Source: Aromatoleum anaerobium (GTDB lineage: Bacteria; Pseudomonadota; Gammaproteobacteria; Burkholderiales; Rhodocyclaceae). Taken from it: a DNA stretch of 64,000 nucleotides. The DNA lies in the NCBI RefSeq assembly GCF_012910705.2, contig NZ_WTVG02000038.1, positions 496,001-560,000 on the forward strand. Reading direction: 5' to 3'. Positions within the stretch are counted from its first letter, which is position 1; the number at the start of each line of letters is the position of its first letter. The notes under the pieces are model-generated. The model ran no database searches, was not told the DNA's origin, and saw nothing but the letters and a program-made list of their open reading frames with translations. Below are positions 21,371-32,822 of this stretch, piece after piece. The position numbers and the translations under genes are program-made.

Positions 21371-21762
21371 CACTCGCGAAACCGCCCGAGCAGATTCACG
21401 ACATCGTCGTTGATCATCGCACGCGTCGCCATCTTCACCGGCGCATGCAGCCGCACGATGAGGTCATGGTGCGCAAGCGCGGGCCGCGCCTTGCGGAACT
21501 GTTCGCGCACGATGCGTTTCAGCAGGTTGCGCACGTTGGCCCGTTTCGCCAGTTTCTTCGCGATGACGACGCCCAGGCGCGCCGTCCCGAGTTCGTTGGG
21601 ACGATAATGGGCGATGAAAAACCGCCCCTTGAAGGCCCGCCGAAAAGCAAAAACGGATGAATACTCATCCGTTTTTCGTAACCTGTAGGCGTCGAGGAAT
21701 CGCTGGTCAACGCCCGGCCGGCTGCTCACCTCAAACGGCGAGACGGTGACGGCCCTTTGCAC
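21370..21762 (-). CDS. rnpA: ribonuclease P protein component
   Basis: Protein subunit of RNase P, which matures tRNA 5' ends. The [20 protein letters not shown] region and the basic RNR signature ([18 protein letters not shown]) are present. The longest form starts with GTG at 21762 and overlaps rpmH by 32 bp; a GTG at 21729 is an alternative. Codons near the N-terminus lie inside a perfect 12-bp stem-loop ending in a T run (21649-21676), which may limit expression relative to rpmH. Confidence 0.93.
   Translation of the reverse strand: MQRAVTVSPFEVSSRPGVDQRFLDAYRLRKTDEYSSVFAFRRAFKGRFFIAHYRPNELGTARLGVVIAKKLAKRANVRNLLKRIVREQFRKARPALAHHDLIVRLHAPVKMATRAMINDDVVNLLGRFRE
21649..21676 (-). terminator. 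terminator-like stem-loop inside rnpA
   Basis: Perfect inverted repeat AAAAACGGATGA / TCATCCGTTTTT with a 4-base loop, ending in five T residues on either strand. It encodes part of the conserved RnpA N-terminus. It could act as an attenuator that separates abundant rpmH mRNA from rnpA-yidD-yidC. The structure is direct observation; termination is inferred. Confidence 0.5.
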
Positions 21763-21865
21763 GACGGGCGCGGATCACTGCGCGACCGCCACGGGTCTTC
21801 ATGCGGACCAGGAATCCATGGGTGCGCTTGCGACGGACGACGGAAGGCTGATAGGTGCGTTTCAT
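21731..21865 (-). CDS. rpmH: 50S ribosomal protein L34
   Basis: A 44-residue, highly basic protein reading [20 protein letters not shown] at its start and [11 protein letters not shown] at its end, an unmistakable L34. It is first in the leftward operon and is driven by a clear promoter at 21898-21926. It is divergent from dnaA. Confidence 0.98.
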   Translation of the reverse strand: MKRTYQPSVVRRKRTHGFLVRMKTRGGRAVIRARRAKGRHRLAV

Positions 21866-21897
21866 TTCGGTCTGCCAGTATTTGGGTCAAACGCGAG

Positions 21898-21926
21898 ATT
21901 TAATTGGATAATGCACTGTTTGTCAA
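21898..21926 (-). promoter_or_regulatory. sigma-70 type promoter of rpmH
   Basis: On the minus strand a perfect -35 box TTGACA (21926-21921) is followed after 17 bp by TTAAAT (21903-21898). The rpmH start codon is 33 bp further on. Confidence 0.75.
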
Positions 21927-21946
21927 GCACAATTTTTGCCCCGACC

Positions 21947-21977
21947 TGTGGATAACTTTTGCCGCGGGGGGTAGAAT
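21947..21977 (+). promoter_or_regulatory. DnaA box overlapping a probable dnaA promoter
   Basis: TGTGGATAA (21947-21955) is a perfect DnaA box. A -10-like TAGAAT lies at 21972-21977, which places the -35 region on the box. This arrangement would give DnaA autorepression, as known in other bacteria. The 259-bp rpmH-dnaA gap (21866-22124) shows only this one clear box, fewer than the priA-hemE gap. Confidence 0.55.
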
Positions 21978-22124
21978 CCGCGTTTCCGCTTTCGGTCGAT
22001 CACAGAGCACGAGCAGCGTCCCTGCACCGCGCTCTGCCTTCACTTCCGCGAAAGCGTCCCTATAACCCACATCAAGCTGCCGCCGTCTTTTCGCCGCCTT
22101 GGTGAACAGTGGAGAGGGTACGCT

Positions 22125-23603
22125 TTGAAAACCGTGCCGCAAGCCCAAACCGTCGAATCCGTGAGCCAAGATCTCTGGTCCTTCTGCCTGTCGCGCCTGG
22201 AACACGAACTGCCGCCGCAGCAGTTCAACACCTGGATCAAGACGCTGCACGCCGATGAAGAACAGGCTGGCGCCGGCGCCGCGCTGCGGCTGGTCGCACC
22301 GAGCCGCTTCGTGCTGCAGTGGGTGCGGGAGCGCTACCTGCGCCGGATCGGCGAACTCGGCGCCGAGTTCCAGGGCGCACCGATCGAAATCGAACTCGTG
22401 CTGCCCGCCGCCGGCGCGGCACGCCCGGCCGCGCGCCCGGCCGTCGGCAGCGCGCCCGTCGCTGCCCCCGCCCCTGCCCCGGCTCCCTCGCAGGCGCCTG
22501 CAGCCACGGTTGCCGCACCGGCCGTCGTCACGCGCCCGGCCGAGCCCGAATCCGTCGTCACCGCGGCAGCCCTCGCCTACGAGAAGACGCGTCTGAACGC
22601 CGACTTCACGTTCGACACGCTGGTCACCGGCCGCGCCAACGACCTCGCGCGCGCCGCGGCGATGCAGGTCGCGCAGAACCCCGGCACGTCGTACAACCCG
22701 CTGTTCGTCTACGGCGGCGTCGGCCTCGGCAAGACCCACCTCGTGCACGCGATCGGCAATGCCGTGTACCGTCACAACCCGCGCGCGGTGATCCGCTACG
22801 TGCACGTCGAGGACTATTACGCCGACGTCGTGCGCGCCTACCAGCAGAAGAGCTTCGACGCGTTCAAGCGCTACTACCGCTCGCTCGATCTCCTGCTGAT
22901 CGACGACATCCAGTTCTTCAACAACAAGAACCGCACGCAGGAAGAGTTCTTCCACGCGTTCAATGCGCTGACCGAAGCGCGCAAGCAGATCGTCATCACC
23001 TGCGACACCTACCCGAAAGACATCCAGGGCCTCGAAGACCGCCTGATCTCGCGCTTCGACTGGGGCCTCACCGTGCAGATCGAGCCGCCCGAGCTCGAGA
23101 TGCGCGTCGCGATCCTGCAGAAGAAGGCCGAGGCGCTGCGCGTCGACCTGCACGACGACGTCGCCTTCCTGATCGCGAAGAACCTGCGCTCGAACGTGCG
23201 CGAGCTCGAAGGCGCGCTGAACAAGGTCGTCGCGTTCGCGCGCTTCCACGGCCGCGGTATCTCGCTCGAAGTCGCGAAGGATGCGCTGAAGGATCTGCTG
23301 AACGCGCACAACCGCCAGCTGACGATCGAGCACATCCAGAAGACGGTCGCCGACTACTACAAGATCAAGGTCGCCGACATGCACTCGAAGAAGCGCACGC
23401 GCGTCATCGCCCGTCCGCGCCAGGTCGCGATGTGGCTCGCGAAGGACCTCACGCCGATGTCGCTGCCGGCGATCGGCGAAGCGTTCGGCGGGCGCGACCA
23501 CACCACCGTGATGCACGCCTGCCGCACGATCGCCGAGCTGCGCCTCGGCGATCACCAGTTGAACCACGACGTCCACGTGCTCACCCAGGTCCTCAGGGGA
23601 TGA
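22125..23603 (+). CDS. dnaA: chromosomal replication initiator protein DnaA
   Basis: AAA+ initiator of 492 residues. The N-terminal DnaB/DiaA-interacting domain begins [22 protein letters not shown] long Ala/Pro-rich linker (about residues 92-145) is followed by Walker [11 protein letters not shown] (near residue 196) and Walker [11 protein letters not shown]. The C-terminal DNA-binding domain carries the DnaA signature [15 protein letters not shown]. The start is an unusual TTG at 22125, supported by a GGAGAGGG ribosome-binding site six bases upstream. It is divergent from rpmH. Confidence 0.98.
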   Translation: MKTVPQAQTVESVSQDLWSFCLSRLEHELPPQQFNTWIKTLHADEEQAGAGAALRLVAPSRFVLQWVRERYLRRIGELGAEFQGAPIEIELVLPAAGAARPAARPAVGSAPVAAPAPAPAPSQAPAATVAAPAVVTRPAEPESVVTAAALAYEKTRLNADFTFDTLVTGRANDLARAAAMQVAQNPGTSYNPLFVYGGVGLGKTHLVHAIGNAVYRHNPRAVIRYVHVEDYYADVVRAYQQKSFDAFKRYYRSLDLLLIDDIQFFNNKNRTQEEFFHAFNALTEARKQIVITCDTYPKDIQGLEDRLISRFDWGLTVQIEPPELEMRVAILQKKAEALRVDLHDDVAFLIAKNLRSNVRELEGALNKVVAFARFHGRGISLEVAKDALKDLLNAHNRQLTIEHIQKTVADYYKIKVADMHSKKRTRVIARPRQVAMWLAKDLTPMSLPAIGEAFGGRDHTTVMHACRTIAELRLGDHQLNHDVHVLTQVLRG

Positions 23604-23690
23604 ACACCGCAGCCCCAGCCCCAGCCCTTTTGATTGCGCCCCGCGCCAAGCCCGGAACAACCTAATCCAAACCGGAAAGACTCTGACGCC

Positions 23691-24794
23691 ATGCTTCTGC
23701 TCACCACCACCCGCGACGCGCTCCTCGCCCCGCTGCAGTCGGTCGCCGGCATCGTCGAAAAACGCCACACGCTGCCGATCCTGTCGAACGTGCTGATCGA
23801 GAAGCACGGCGACCAGCTGACGCTGCTCGCGACCGACATCGAGATCCAGATCCGCACCACCACGGCCGGCCACATTGGTGGCGAAGACGCCTCGATCACC
23901 GTCGCCGCAAGGAAGCTGCAGGACATCCTGCGCGCGGTGCCCGAAGGCGACGTGACGGTCACGCTCGACGATAAGCGCCTCACCGTGAAAGCCGGCCGCA
24001 GCCGCTTCGCGCTGCAGACGCTGCCGGCCGCCGACTACCCGCGCATGAACCTGCCCGATGGCGACGCGACGCGCTTCTCGGTGAGCCAGAAGAGCTTCAA
24101 GCGCCAGCTCGCCCAGGTCGCCTACGCGATGGCGCAGCAGGACATCCGTTATTACCTCAACGGCCTGCTGCTGATTGCCAGCGGCAGCGAACTGCGCATG
24201 GTCGCGACCGACGGCCATCGCCTGGCGTTCGCGTCGAACCCGCTGGCCGCCGACGTCCCGCACACCGAAGTGATCCTGCCGCGCAAGACCGTCATGGAAC
24301 TCGCGCGCCAGCTCGCCGACAGCGAGGACCCGCTCGAAGTGATCCTCGCCGGCAACCAGGTCGTGTTCCGCTTCGGCCCGATCGAACTGGTGTCGAAGCT
24401 GATCGACGGCAAGTTCCCCGACTACGAGCGCGTGATCCCGCAGAACCACCCGAAGCTGCTGACTTTCGACCGCGTGCCGCTCCTGGCGACGCTGTCGCGC
24501 GTCGCGATCCTGACCAACGAGAAGTTCCGCGGCGTGCGCCTCGTGCTCGGCGACGGCAGCCTGAAGATCGCCAGCACCAACGCCGAACAGGAAGAAGCCC
24601 TCGAAGAGCTCGAAGTCGATTACCACGGCGACCCGCTCGACATCGGCTTCAACGTCACCTATCTGCTCGACGTGCTGAACAACGTCACCAACGACAAGAT
24701 CGAGTGGCGCTTCAACGACGGCAACTCGAGCGCGCTCGTGACGCTGCCCGGCAACGCCACGTTCAAGTACGTCGTCATGCCGATGCGGATCTGA
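23691..24794 (+). CDS. dnaN: DNA polymerase III beta sliding clamp
   Basis: Ring-forming processivity clamp of 367 residues with three repeated clamp folds. The start MLLLTTTRDALLAPLQSVAG at 23691 matches the family N-terminus and is preferred over an in-frame ATG 57 bp upstream. The C-terminus ends in the conserved VVMPMRI. It follows dnaA by 87 bp and precedes gyrB, the ancestral order. Confidence 0.97.
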   Translation: MLLLTTTRDALLAPLQSVAGIVEKRHTLPILSNVLIEKHGDQLTLLATDIEIQIRTTTAGHIGGEDASITVAARKLQDILRAVPEGDVTVTLDDKRLTVKAGRSRFALQTLPAADYPRMNLPDGDATRFSVSQKSFKRQLAQVAYAMAQQDIRYYLNGLLLIASGSELRMVATDGHRLAFASNPLAADVPHTEVILPRKTVMELARQLADSEDPLEVILAGNQVVFRFGPIELVSKLIDGKFPDYERVIPQNHPKLLTFDRVPLLATLSRVAILTNEKFRGVRLVLGDGSLKIASTNAEQEEALEELEVDYHGDPLDIGFNVTYLLDVLNNVTNDKIEWRFNDGNSSALVTLPGNATFKYVVMPMRI

Positions 24795-24827
24795 CCGACC
24801 CGGCGCCCCGCCGCCCGCAGACTTTTT

Positions 24828-24857
24828 CGCCCCCGTGCGGCCGGGGGCGCGTTCTTT
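24828..24857 (+). terminator. probable intrinsic terminator between dnaN and gyrB
   Basis: Eight-base-pair GC stem CGCCCCCG / CGGGGGCG with a 6-base loop, followed by a short T-rich stretch (CGTTCTTT). The U tract is weak, so termination may be partial. Confidence 0.55.
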
Positions 24858-24862
24858 GATGA

Positions 24863-27373
<2,511 letters not shown>

Positions 27374-27417
27374 TGGTGCTGCTGCAGGCTTCTTGGAATA
27401 TTGAAGCCAACGAAAAT

Positions 27418-27446
27418 GAGGTCCAGAAAACGGACCTCTTTTTTTT
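27418..27446 (+). terminator. rho-independent terminator after gyrB
   Basis: Perfect stem GAGGTCC / GGACCTC with a 7-base loop followed by eight T residues. It closes the gyrB transcript. The rest of the 341-bp gap (27374-27714) is AT-richer, holds no recognisable gene, and presumably contains the promoter of the following restriction-modification operon. Confidence 0.93.
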
Positions 27447-27714
27447 GGCACGCCGCGCCCCGTAAGAGGTGAATTGCAATATCGATCCCGAATAGCGGCA
27501 ATTGGCCGCTCATATAACTTCGGCCCGAAAGCTGTCATTTTCGGGTACTTCTTGTCATTCATCTACCTGCCAAAATTTGATTCGGGCAAGTATGATTGCG
27601 CGAAGTCGAGCGTTTGAAGTCGGGATTGATGCTTCTCGAACTTGCATTCAGGATGCATCGGCCAACCCCCGTTTTTTAGTACACGAATAACTGAATTGAT
27701 GGATCAAAATCCCG

Positions 27715-29268
27715 ATGGCAAAAAGCAACGCGGCAAGAGAAACCAAGGAAGAACCGCTCGAAAAACAGCTCTGGAAAGCCGCCGACAAGCTGCGCAAGAA
27801 CATCGATGCCGCCGAGTACAAGCATGTGGTGCTGGGCCTCATCTTCCTCAAATACATCTCCGACGCCTTTGAGGTGCTCTTCGCCAAACTCCAGGCCGGC
27901 GAGGGCGACTACGCCGGGGCCGACCCAGAGGACAAGGACGAATACAAGGCGGAAAACGTCTTCTTCGTGCCGCCCGAGGCACGCTGGTCCTATCTTTTGG
28001 CCAAGGCCAAGCAGCCAGACGTCGGTACCCATGTCGATGCCGCCATGGACGCCATCGAGAAGGAAAATCCGGTCCTCAGAAAAGATGGCAGCGTATTGCC
28101 CAAGGTCTTTGCCCGGCAGAACCTCGACCCCGCGAGCCTGGGCGGGCTGATCGACCTGGTGGGCAACATCGCTCTGGGCGATGCCAAGGCCCGCAGCCGG
28201 GACGTGCTGGGCCACGTATTCGAGTACTTCCTCGGCGAATTCGCCCTGGCCGAAGGCAAGCAGGGCGGGCAGTTCTACACCCCGCGCAGCATCGTCGAAC
28301 TGCTGGTGGCGATGCTGGAACCCTACAAGGGCCGAGTCTTCGACCCCTGCTGCGGCTCCGGCGGCATGTTCGTGCAGTCGGAACGCTTCGTCGAAGAGCA
28401 CCGGGGCAGAGTCAGCGACATCTCCATCTACGGCCAAGAGAGCAACCAGACCACGTGGCGGCTGGCCAAGATGAACCTCGCCATTCGCGGCATCGACGCC
28501 TCGCAGGTGAAATGGAACAATGAAGGCTCGTTCCTCAACGACGCCCACAAGGACCTGAAGGCCGACTTCATCATCGCCAACCCGCCCTTCAACGTCAGCG
28601 ACTGGAGCGGCGAACTGCTGCGCAAGGACGGCCGCTGGCAATACGGCGTGCCGCCGGTGGGCAACGCCAACTTCGCCTGGCTGCAGCACTTCGCCCACCA
28701 TCTCGCGCCCAACGGCAAGGCCGGCGTGGTGCTGGCCAGGGGCGCCCTGACCAGCAAGTCCAGTGGCGAAGGCGACATCCGTAGGGCGCTGATCGCCGAC
28801 GGCAACCTCATCGACTGCATCGTCAACCTGCCCGCCAAGCTCTTCCTCAACACCCAGATCCCGGCGGGCCTATGGTTCATGAACCGAGCCCGCGGCAATG
28901 GCCACCCGCGCAAGGGCGAAATCCTCTTCATCGACGCCCGCAACCTGGGCCACCTGATCAACCGCCGCACCCGCGAGCTCAGCCACGACGACATCGGCAA
29001 GATCGCCGCTACCTACCACGCCTGGCGCACCGGAGCGGGCGAGTACGCGGACGAGAAGGGCTTCTGTGCTTCCGTGCCCCTGGCACGGGTGGCGGAACTG
29101 GACTACGTGCTGACGGCGGGGCGCTACGTCGGATTGCCCGACGAGGAGGACGACTTTAACTTCGCTGAACGCTTTGCGGCGCTGAAGGCGGAGTTCGAGG
29201 CGCAGTTGGTGGAGGAAGAGAAGTTGAACCACGCCATTGTCGAGAATTTGGCAAAGGTGACGGTATGA
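27715..29268 (+). CDS. hsdM: type I restriction-modification system 1, DNA methyltransferase subunit
   Basis: N6-adenine DNA methyltransferase of 517 residues. It has the N-terminal HsdM helical domain ([31 protein letters not shown]), the SAM motif [10 protein letters not shown] (about residue 210) and the catalytic NPPFN (about residue 288). It forms the modification complex with HsdS and the restriction complex with HsdR. The stop overlaps hsdS as ATGA. Base composition drops relative to gyrB, consistent with acquisition, and the operon begins directly after the gyrB terminator. Confidence 0.95.
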   Translation: MAKSNAARETKEEPLEKQLWKAADKLRKNIDAAEYKHVVLGLIFLKYISDAFEVLFAKLQAGEGDYAGADPEDKDEYKAENVFFVPPEARWSYLLAKAKQPDVGTHVDAAMDAIEKENPVLRKDGSVLPKVFARQNLDPASLGGLIDLVGNIALGDAKARSRDVLGHVFEYFLGEFALAEGKQGGQFYTPRSIVELLVAMLEPYKGRVFDPCCGSGGMFVQSERFVEEHRGRVSDISIYGQESNQTTWRLAKMNLAIRGIDASQVKWNNEGSFLNDAHKDLKADFIIANPPFNVSDWSGELLRKDGRWQYGVPPVGNANFAWLQHFAHHLAPNGKAGVVLARGALTSKSSGEGDIRRALIADGNLIDCIVNLPAKLFLNTQIPAGLWFMNRARGNGHPRKGEILFIDARNLGHLINRRTRELSHDDIGKIAATYHAWRTGAGEYADEKGFCASVPLARVAELDYVLTAGRYVGLPDEEDDFNFAERFAALKAEFEAQLVEEEKLNHAIVENLAKVTV

Positions 29269-30347
29269 GTGGCTGGCAACCGTGCACGCTGGGTCAAGTT
29301 GTTACTCTTCAGAGAGGCTTTGATATCACGCAAGCCCAACAAACAGACGGTAAATATCCTGTCGTTTCCTCGTCCGGAGTGAAAAGCTATCACCGGGAAT
29401 GGCAGGTGAGAGGACCCGGTGTTGTGATCGGGCGCAAGGGAACACTAGGCTCAGTGTTTTACTTGGAGAACAACTTCTGGCCGCATGACACCACTCTTTG
29501 GGTAAGAGACTTTCATGGAAATGTGCCTCGATTCATTTTCTATTATCTGAAGTCTCTTGATCTTGGCGTTTATGACGTTGGCTCCTCAAACCCAACGCTG
29601 AATAGAAACCACGTCCATCTGCTTCCGGCGTCCGTGCCGTCGCCCACGGAACAAGAAGTGATCGCAGCAGTGCTCAGCAGCCTCGACAACAAAATCGACC
29701 TGCTGCACCGTCAGAACAAAACCCTCGAAGCCATGGCCGAAACCCTGTTCCGCCAGTGGTTAGATGAAGGCTCTGGAGAAGATGCAAGAGAAGGAACTCT
29801 AGGTGATGAATTTGATTTCACCATGGGTCAATCGCCGTCTGGAAACTCTTTCAACGAGGATGGGATTGGCGTGCCCATGTTCCAAGGAAACGCCGACTTT
29901 GGATTTCGCTTTCCGAAAGAGCGCATCTATACGAGTGAGCCAACGAGATTCGCTAATCCATTGGACACTCTGATTAGTGTTCGCGCACCGGTTGGTGCTC
30001 AGAATATGGCAAAGACTAAGTGTTGTATTGGCCGAGGAGTGGCCGCTTTTCGCTATAAGCGAGATAACTCCTACTATACATACACGTATTTCAAACTCCG
30101 ATCATTAATGTCTGATATCAGGCAATTCGATGATGAGGGAACAGTTTTCGGATCAATCAGCAAGTCGGACTTTCATGCCTTGTCAATCACGATTTCGGCT
30201 GACGGTTTGGTTGATAAGTTTGAAAGTGAGGCCAAGCAGATAAATGACAAAGTCATATTTAACTGCCAGCAGATCGATACTCTTGAAACCCTCCGCGACG
30301 GCCTTCTCCCCAGACTCATGAGCGGTGAAGTAAGAGTGGCCTACTGA
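29265..30347 (+). CDS. hsdS: type I restriction-modification system 1, specificity subunit
   Basis: A 360-residue HsdS with two target-recognition domains of different sequence, each followed by a conserved helix ([30 protein letters not shown] and the shorter C-terminal helix ending [14 protein letters not shown]). It sets the bipartite DNA target. Its base composition is clearly more AT-rich than hsdM, as is common for fast-exchanging specificity genes. It overlaps hsdM by 4 bp (ATGA) and the next gene by 1 bp (TGATG). Confidence 0.93.
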   Translation: MSGWQPCTLGQVVTLQRGFDITQAQQTDGKYPVVSSSGVKSYHREWQVRGPGVVIGRKGTLGSVFYLENNFWPHDTTLWVRDFHGNVPRFIFYYLKSLDLGVYDVGSSNPTLNRNHVHLLPASVPSPTEQEVIAAVLSSLDNKIDLLHRQNKTLEAMAETLFRQWLDEGSGEDAREGTLGDEFDFTMGQSPSGNSFNEDGIGVPMFQGNADFGFRFPKERIYTSEPTRFANPLDTLISVRAPVGAQNMAKTKCCIGRGVAAFRYKRDNSYYTYTYFKLRSLMSDIRQFDDEGTVFGSISKSDFHALSITISADGLVDKFESEAKQINDKVIFNCQQIDTLETLRDGLLPRLMSGEVRVAY

Positions 30348-31027
30348 TGGAAAAGCTACGCGCCACGATCGAGCAATATGGCCGCTGGAAGGAGCTCGGT
30401 CAGTACATTGACAGGATGGAAGGTCACCTCGAATCGGATTTCAGCATCTCGGTCGAGAACGCCAAGGCCTTGCTGGAAAGCATCGGGAAAGAGATCTGCA
30501 GTGCCAAGGTGGTTGAGTTGGGGAGTTCGCCCAGCATCAATGCCGTGCTGAAGCGGGCATTCGTGGCGCTGGGCTACCCGGGCGAAAGCCTGGTGAGCAA
30601 GGTTTCGGGATCATTGGCAAACATCGGGCAGGAGCTTGGCAATCTCCGCAATGAAATCAGCCCGACCTCGCACGGTAAGTCTCTCGATGAACTGCGAGAA
30701 CGCAACAACAAGGTCGACTTGCTGACGCGAGAGTTTCTGATTGCCAGCACCTTGGCCGTGGCGGTCTTCTTGATCCGCGCCTTCGAAGAGCGGAAAGACC
30801 ATGAGATAGCCACGAGTAAAAATGCCGACGCGGTTCCGCCGCTCGACTACGGCACGGCGGAAGACTTCAACACATTCTGGGATGAAGCCTACGGCGAGTT
30901 CGAAATGGGCGATTACTCGTACCCCGCCAGTGAAATCTTGTTCAACGTGGATTTCCAGGCTTACGAAACCGAATACAAGTCCTTCCTGGCATCTGAGCCG
31001 GAAGAAGAAACCGAGGCGGGGAAATGA
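30347..31027 (+). CDS. AbiC-terminal-domain (abortive infection-like) protein in RM operon 1
   Basis: A 226-residue protein. The segment from about residue 60 to 140 (SINAVLKRAFVALGYPG ... LGNLRNEISPTSHGK) resembles the abortive-infection C-terminal domain, a HEPN-like helical module with a conserved RN...HG pattern. HEPN domains are often ribonucleases; activity here is inference. The acidic C-terminus (about residues 160-226) has no recognised domain. Overlaps with hsdS (1 bp) and the AlbA_2 gene (4 bp) place it firmly in the restriction operon. Confidence 0.7.
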   Translation: MEKLRATIEQYGRWKELGQYIDRMEGHLESDFSISVENAKALLESIGKEICSAKVVELGSSPSINAVLKRAFVALGYPGESLVSKVSGSLANIGQELGNLRNEISPTSHGKSLDELRERNNKVDLLTREFLIASTLAVAVFLIRAFEERKDHEIATSKNADAVPPLDYGTAEDFNTFWDEAYGEFEMGDYSYPASEILFNVDFQAYETEYKSFLASEPEEETEAGK

Positions 31028-32700
31028 AAGCCCATTCCATGGACCCCGCCGCCAAGCTCGATACCCTGCTGGCCCTGCCCGCCGAGAACGAGGTGGTGGA
31101 GTTCAAGGAAGCCAGGAACGGCTACGACTTCACCAAGCTGGGCAAGTATTTCTCGGCGCTCTGCAACGAGGCCAATCTGAAGCGCCAGCCGGCGGCCTGG
31201 CTGGTGTTCGGCGTCAACAACCACTGTCAGGTGGTGGGTTCCAATTTCCGTCCCGCCCGCAAGGATCTGGACAGCCTGAAAGAGGAAATCGCCAACAAGA
31301 CCACCAACCGCATCACCTTCGTCGAGATCCATGAGGTGCAGCATCCCCGGGGGCGGGTGGTCCTGTTCGAGATTCCCGCCGCACCCAGGGGACTGCCCGT
31401 CGCTTTCGACGGACATTACTACGGCCGGGACGGCGAGGCCTTGTCGCCGCTGAACCTGGAGGAAATCGAGCGCATCCGCGCCCAGTCGACGGTGGAGGAC
31501 TGGAGCGCGGTGCTCGTCCCCGATGCGGGCCTGGCCGATCTGGACGAAGAGGCGTTGCGGGTGGCCCGGCGGAACTTCAAGAGCAAGTTCCCGGACAAGG
31601 CCGTCGAAGTGGACGGCTGGGACGACGCGACCTTCCTGAATAAGGCGAAGCTGACCATCAAGGGGCGCATCACCCGCGCCGCGCTGTTGCTGCTGGGGAA
31701 GGAAGAGGCCGAGCATTTTCTGCTGCCGGCGGAGGCCAAGATCCGCTGGCTGCTTAAGGACCATCAGGGCAACGACCGCGATTACGCGCTGTTCGGCATG
31801 CCGCTATTGCTGGCCGTGGACAAGGTGTACGCCAAGATCCGCAACCTGAAATACCGCTACATCCGCGAAGGCACGCTGTTTCCCGAGGAAATCGACCAAT
31901 ACGAGCCTTATGCCATCCGCGAGGCCCTGAACAATTGCATTGCCCATCAGGACTACACGCTGGCCGGCCGCATCAACGTCGTCGAACGGGAAGAGAGTCT
32001 GAGTTTCACCAACCTGGGCAGCTTCGTGCCCGGCGACGTGCGGCGGGTGGTGATGGAGGACGCGCCGGAGGAGCATTACCGCAACCGTTTCCTGGCCACC
32101 GCCATGTTCAACCTGAAGATGGTCGATACGGCGGGCGGCGGCATCCGCAAGCTGTTCCTCTTCCAGCGGCAGCGCTTTTTCCCCATGCCGGATTACGACC
32201 TGTCCGACACCCGGGTGAAGGTGACGCTGACCGGCAAGGTGCTGGATATGGACTATGCGCGCCTGCTGGCAGGCAACGGGGCGCTGTCGCTGCAGGAGAT
32301 CATGGCCCTGGACAAGGTGCAGAAGCGCCAGCCGCTGGATGACGGCGAGGAGAAGTTGTTGAAGGCCAAGGCGCTCATCGAGGGCCGCAAGCCGAATTTC
32401 TACATCGCCCAGCCCGTCGCGCAAAAGACCGGTCAGAAGGCGAACTACAGCAAGAACCGGGCGTTCGACAAGCAGTATTACCTGGATCTGATCTGCAAGG
32501 CGGCGCGAGAGCATGGCTCGCTGACGCGCAAGGACATCGACGAACTGTTGTGGAACAAGCTGCCCGACTGGATGGACGACAAGCAGCGCAAGAACAAGGT
32601 GGGGAACCTGATCAGCGAACTGCGGCGGCAGAACAGGATCGTCAACCGGGGCAGCGATGCACAACCGTCGTGGGCTCTCGTAAATGCAGGACGGGGATGA
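31024..32700 (+). CDS. AlbA_2/Schlafen-type putative DNA- or RNA-binding protein in RM operon 1
   Basis: A 558-residue protein with an N-terminal AlbA_2 (divergent AAA-4/Schlafen) domain: ENEVVEFKEARNGYDF, then YFSALCNEANL and AWLVFGVNNH. The central part resembles the RecG-like/HATPase-like C-terminal region of this family (AIREALNNCIAHQDYTLAGRINVVE ... NRFLATAMFNLKMVDTAGGGIRKLF). A C-terminal helical region may be a winged helix. Such genes often sit between hsdS and hsdR, but their role is not established. It overlaps the preceding gene as ATGA and precedes hsdR by 122 bp. Confidence 0.8.
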   Translation: MKAHSMDPAAKLDTLLALPAENEVVEFKEARNGYDFTKLGKYFSALCNEANLKRQPAAWLVFGVNNHCQVVGSNFRPARKDLDSLKEEIANKTTNRITFVEIHEVQHPRGRVVLFEIPAAPRGLPVAFDGHYYGRDGEALSPLNLEEIERIRAQSTVEDWSAVLVPDAGLADLDEEALRVARRNFKSKFPDKAVEVDGWDDATFLNKAKLTIKGRITRAALLLLGKEEAEHFLLPAEAKIRWLLKDHQGNDRDYALFGMPLLLAVDKVYAKIRNLKYRYIREGTLFPEEIDQYEPYAIREALNNCIAHQDYTLAGRINVVEREESLSFTNLGSFVPGDVRRVVMEDAPEEHYRNRFLATAMFNLKMVDTAGGGIRKLFLFQRQRFFPMPDYDLSDTRVKVTLTGKVLDMDYARLLAGNGALSLQEIMALDKVQKRQPLDDGEEKLLKAKALIEGRKPNFYIAQPVAQKTGQKANYSKNRAFDKQYYLDLICKAAREHGSLTRKDIDELLWNKLPDWMDDKQRKNKVGNLISELRRQNRIVNRGSDAQPSWALVNAGRG

Positions 32701-32822
32701 GAATTTACGAGAACCTTACAAGAAGATACATTGCAGACACTTGAAATAACAGTCACTTAGCCATTCATTCTTCTCTTCTAGCCTTGTGCGCCAAGAGAAA
32801 ACAATAAGGGGATGGGCCGGGC

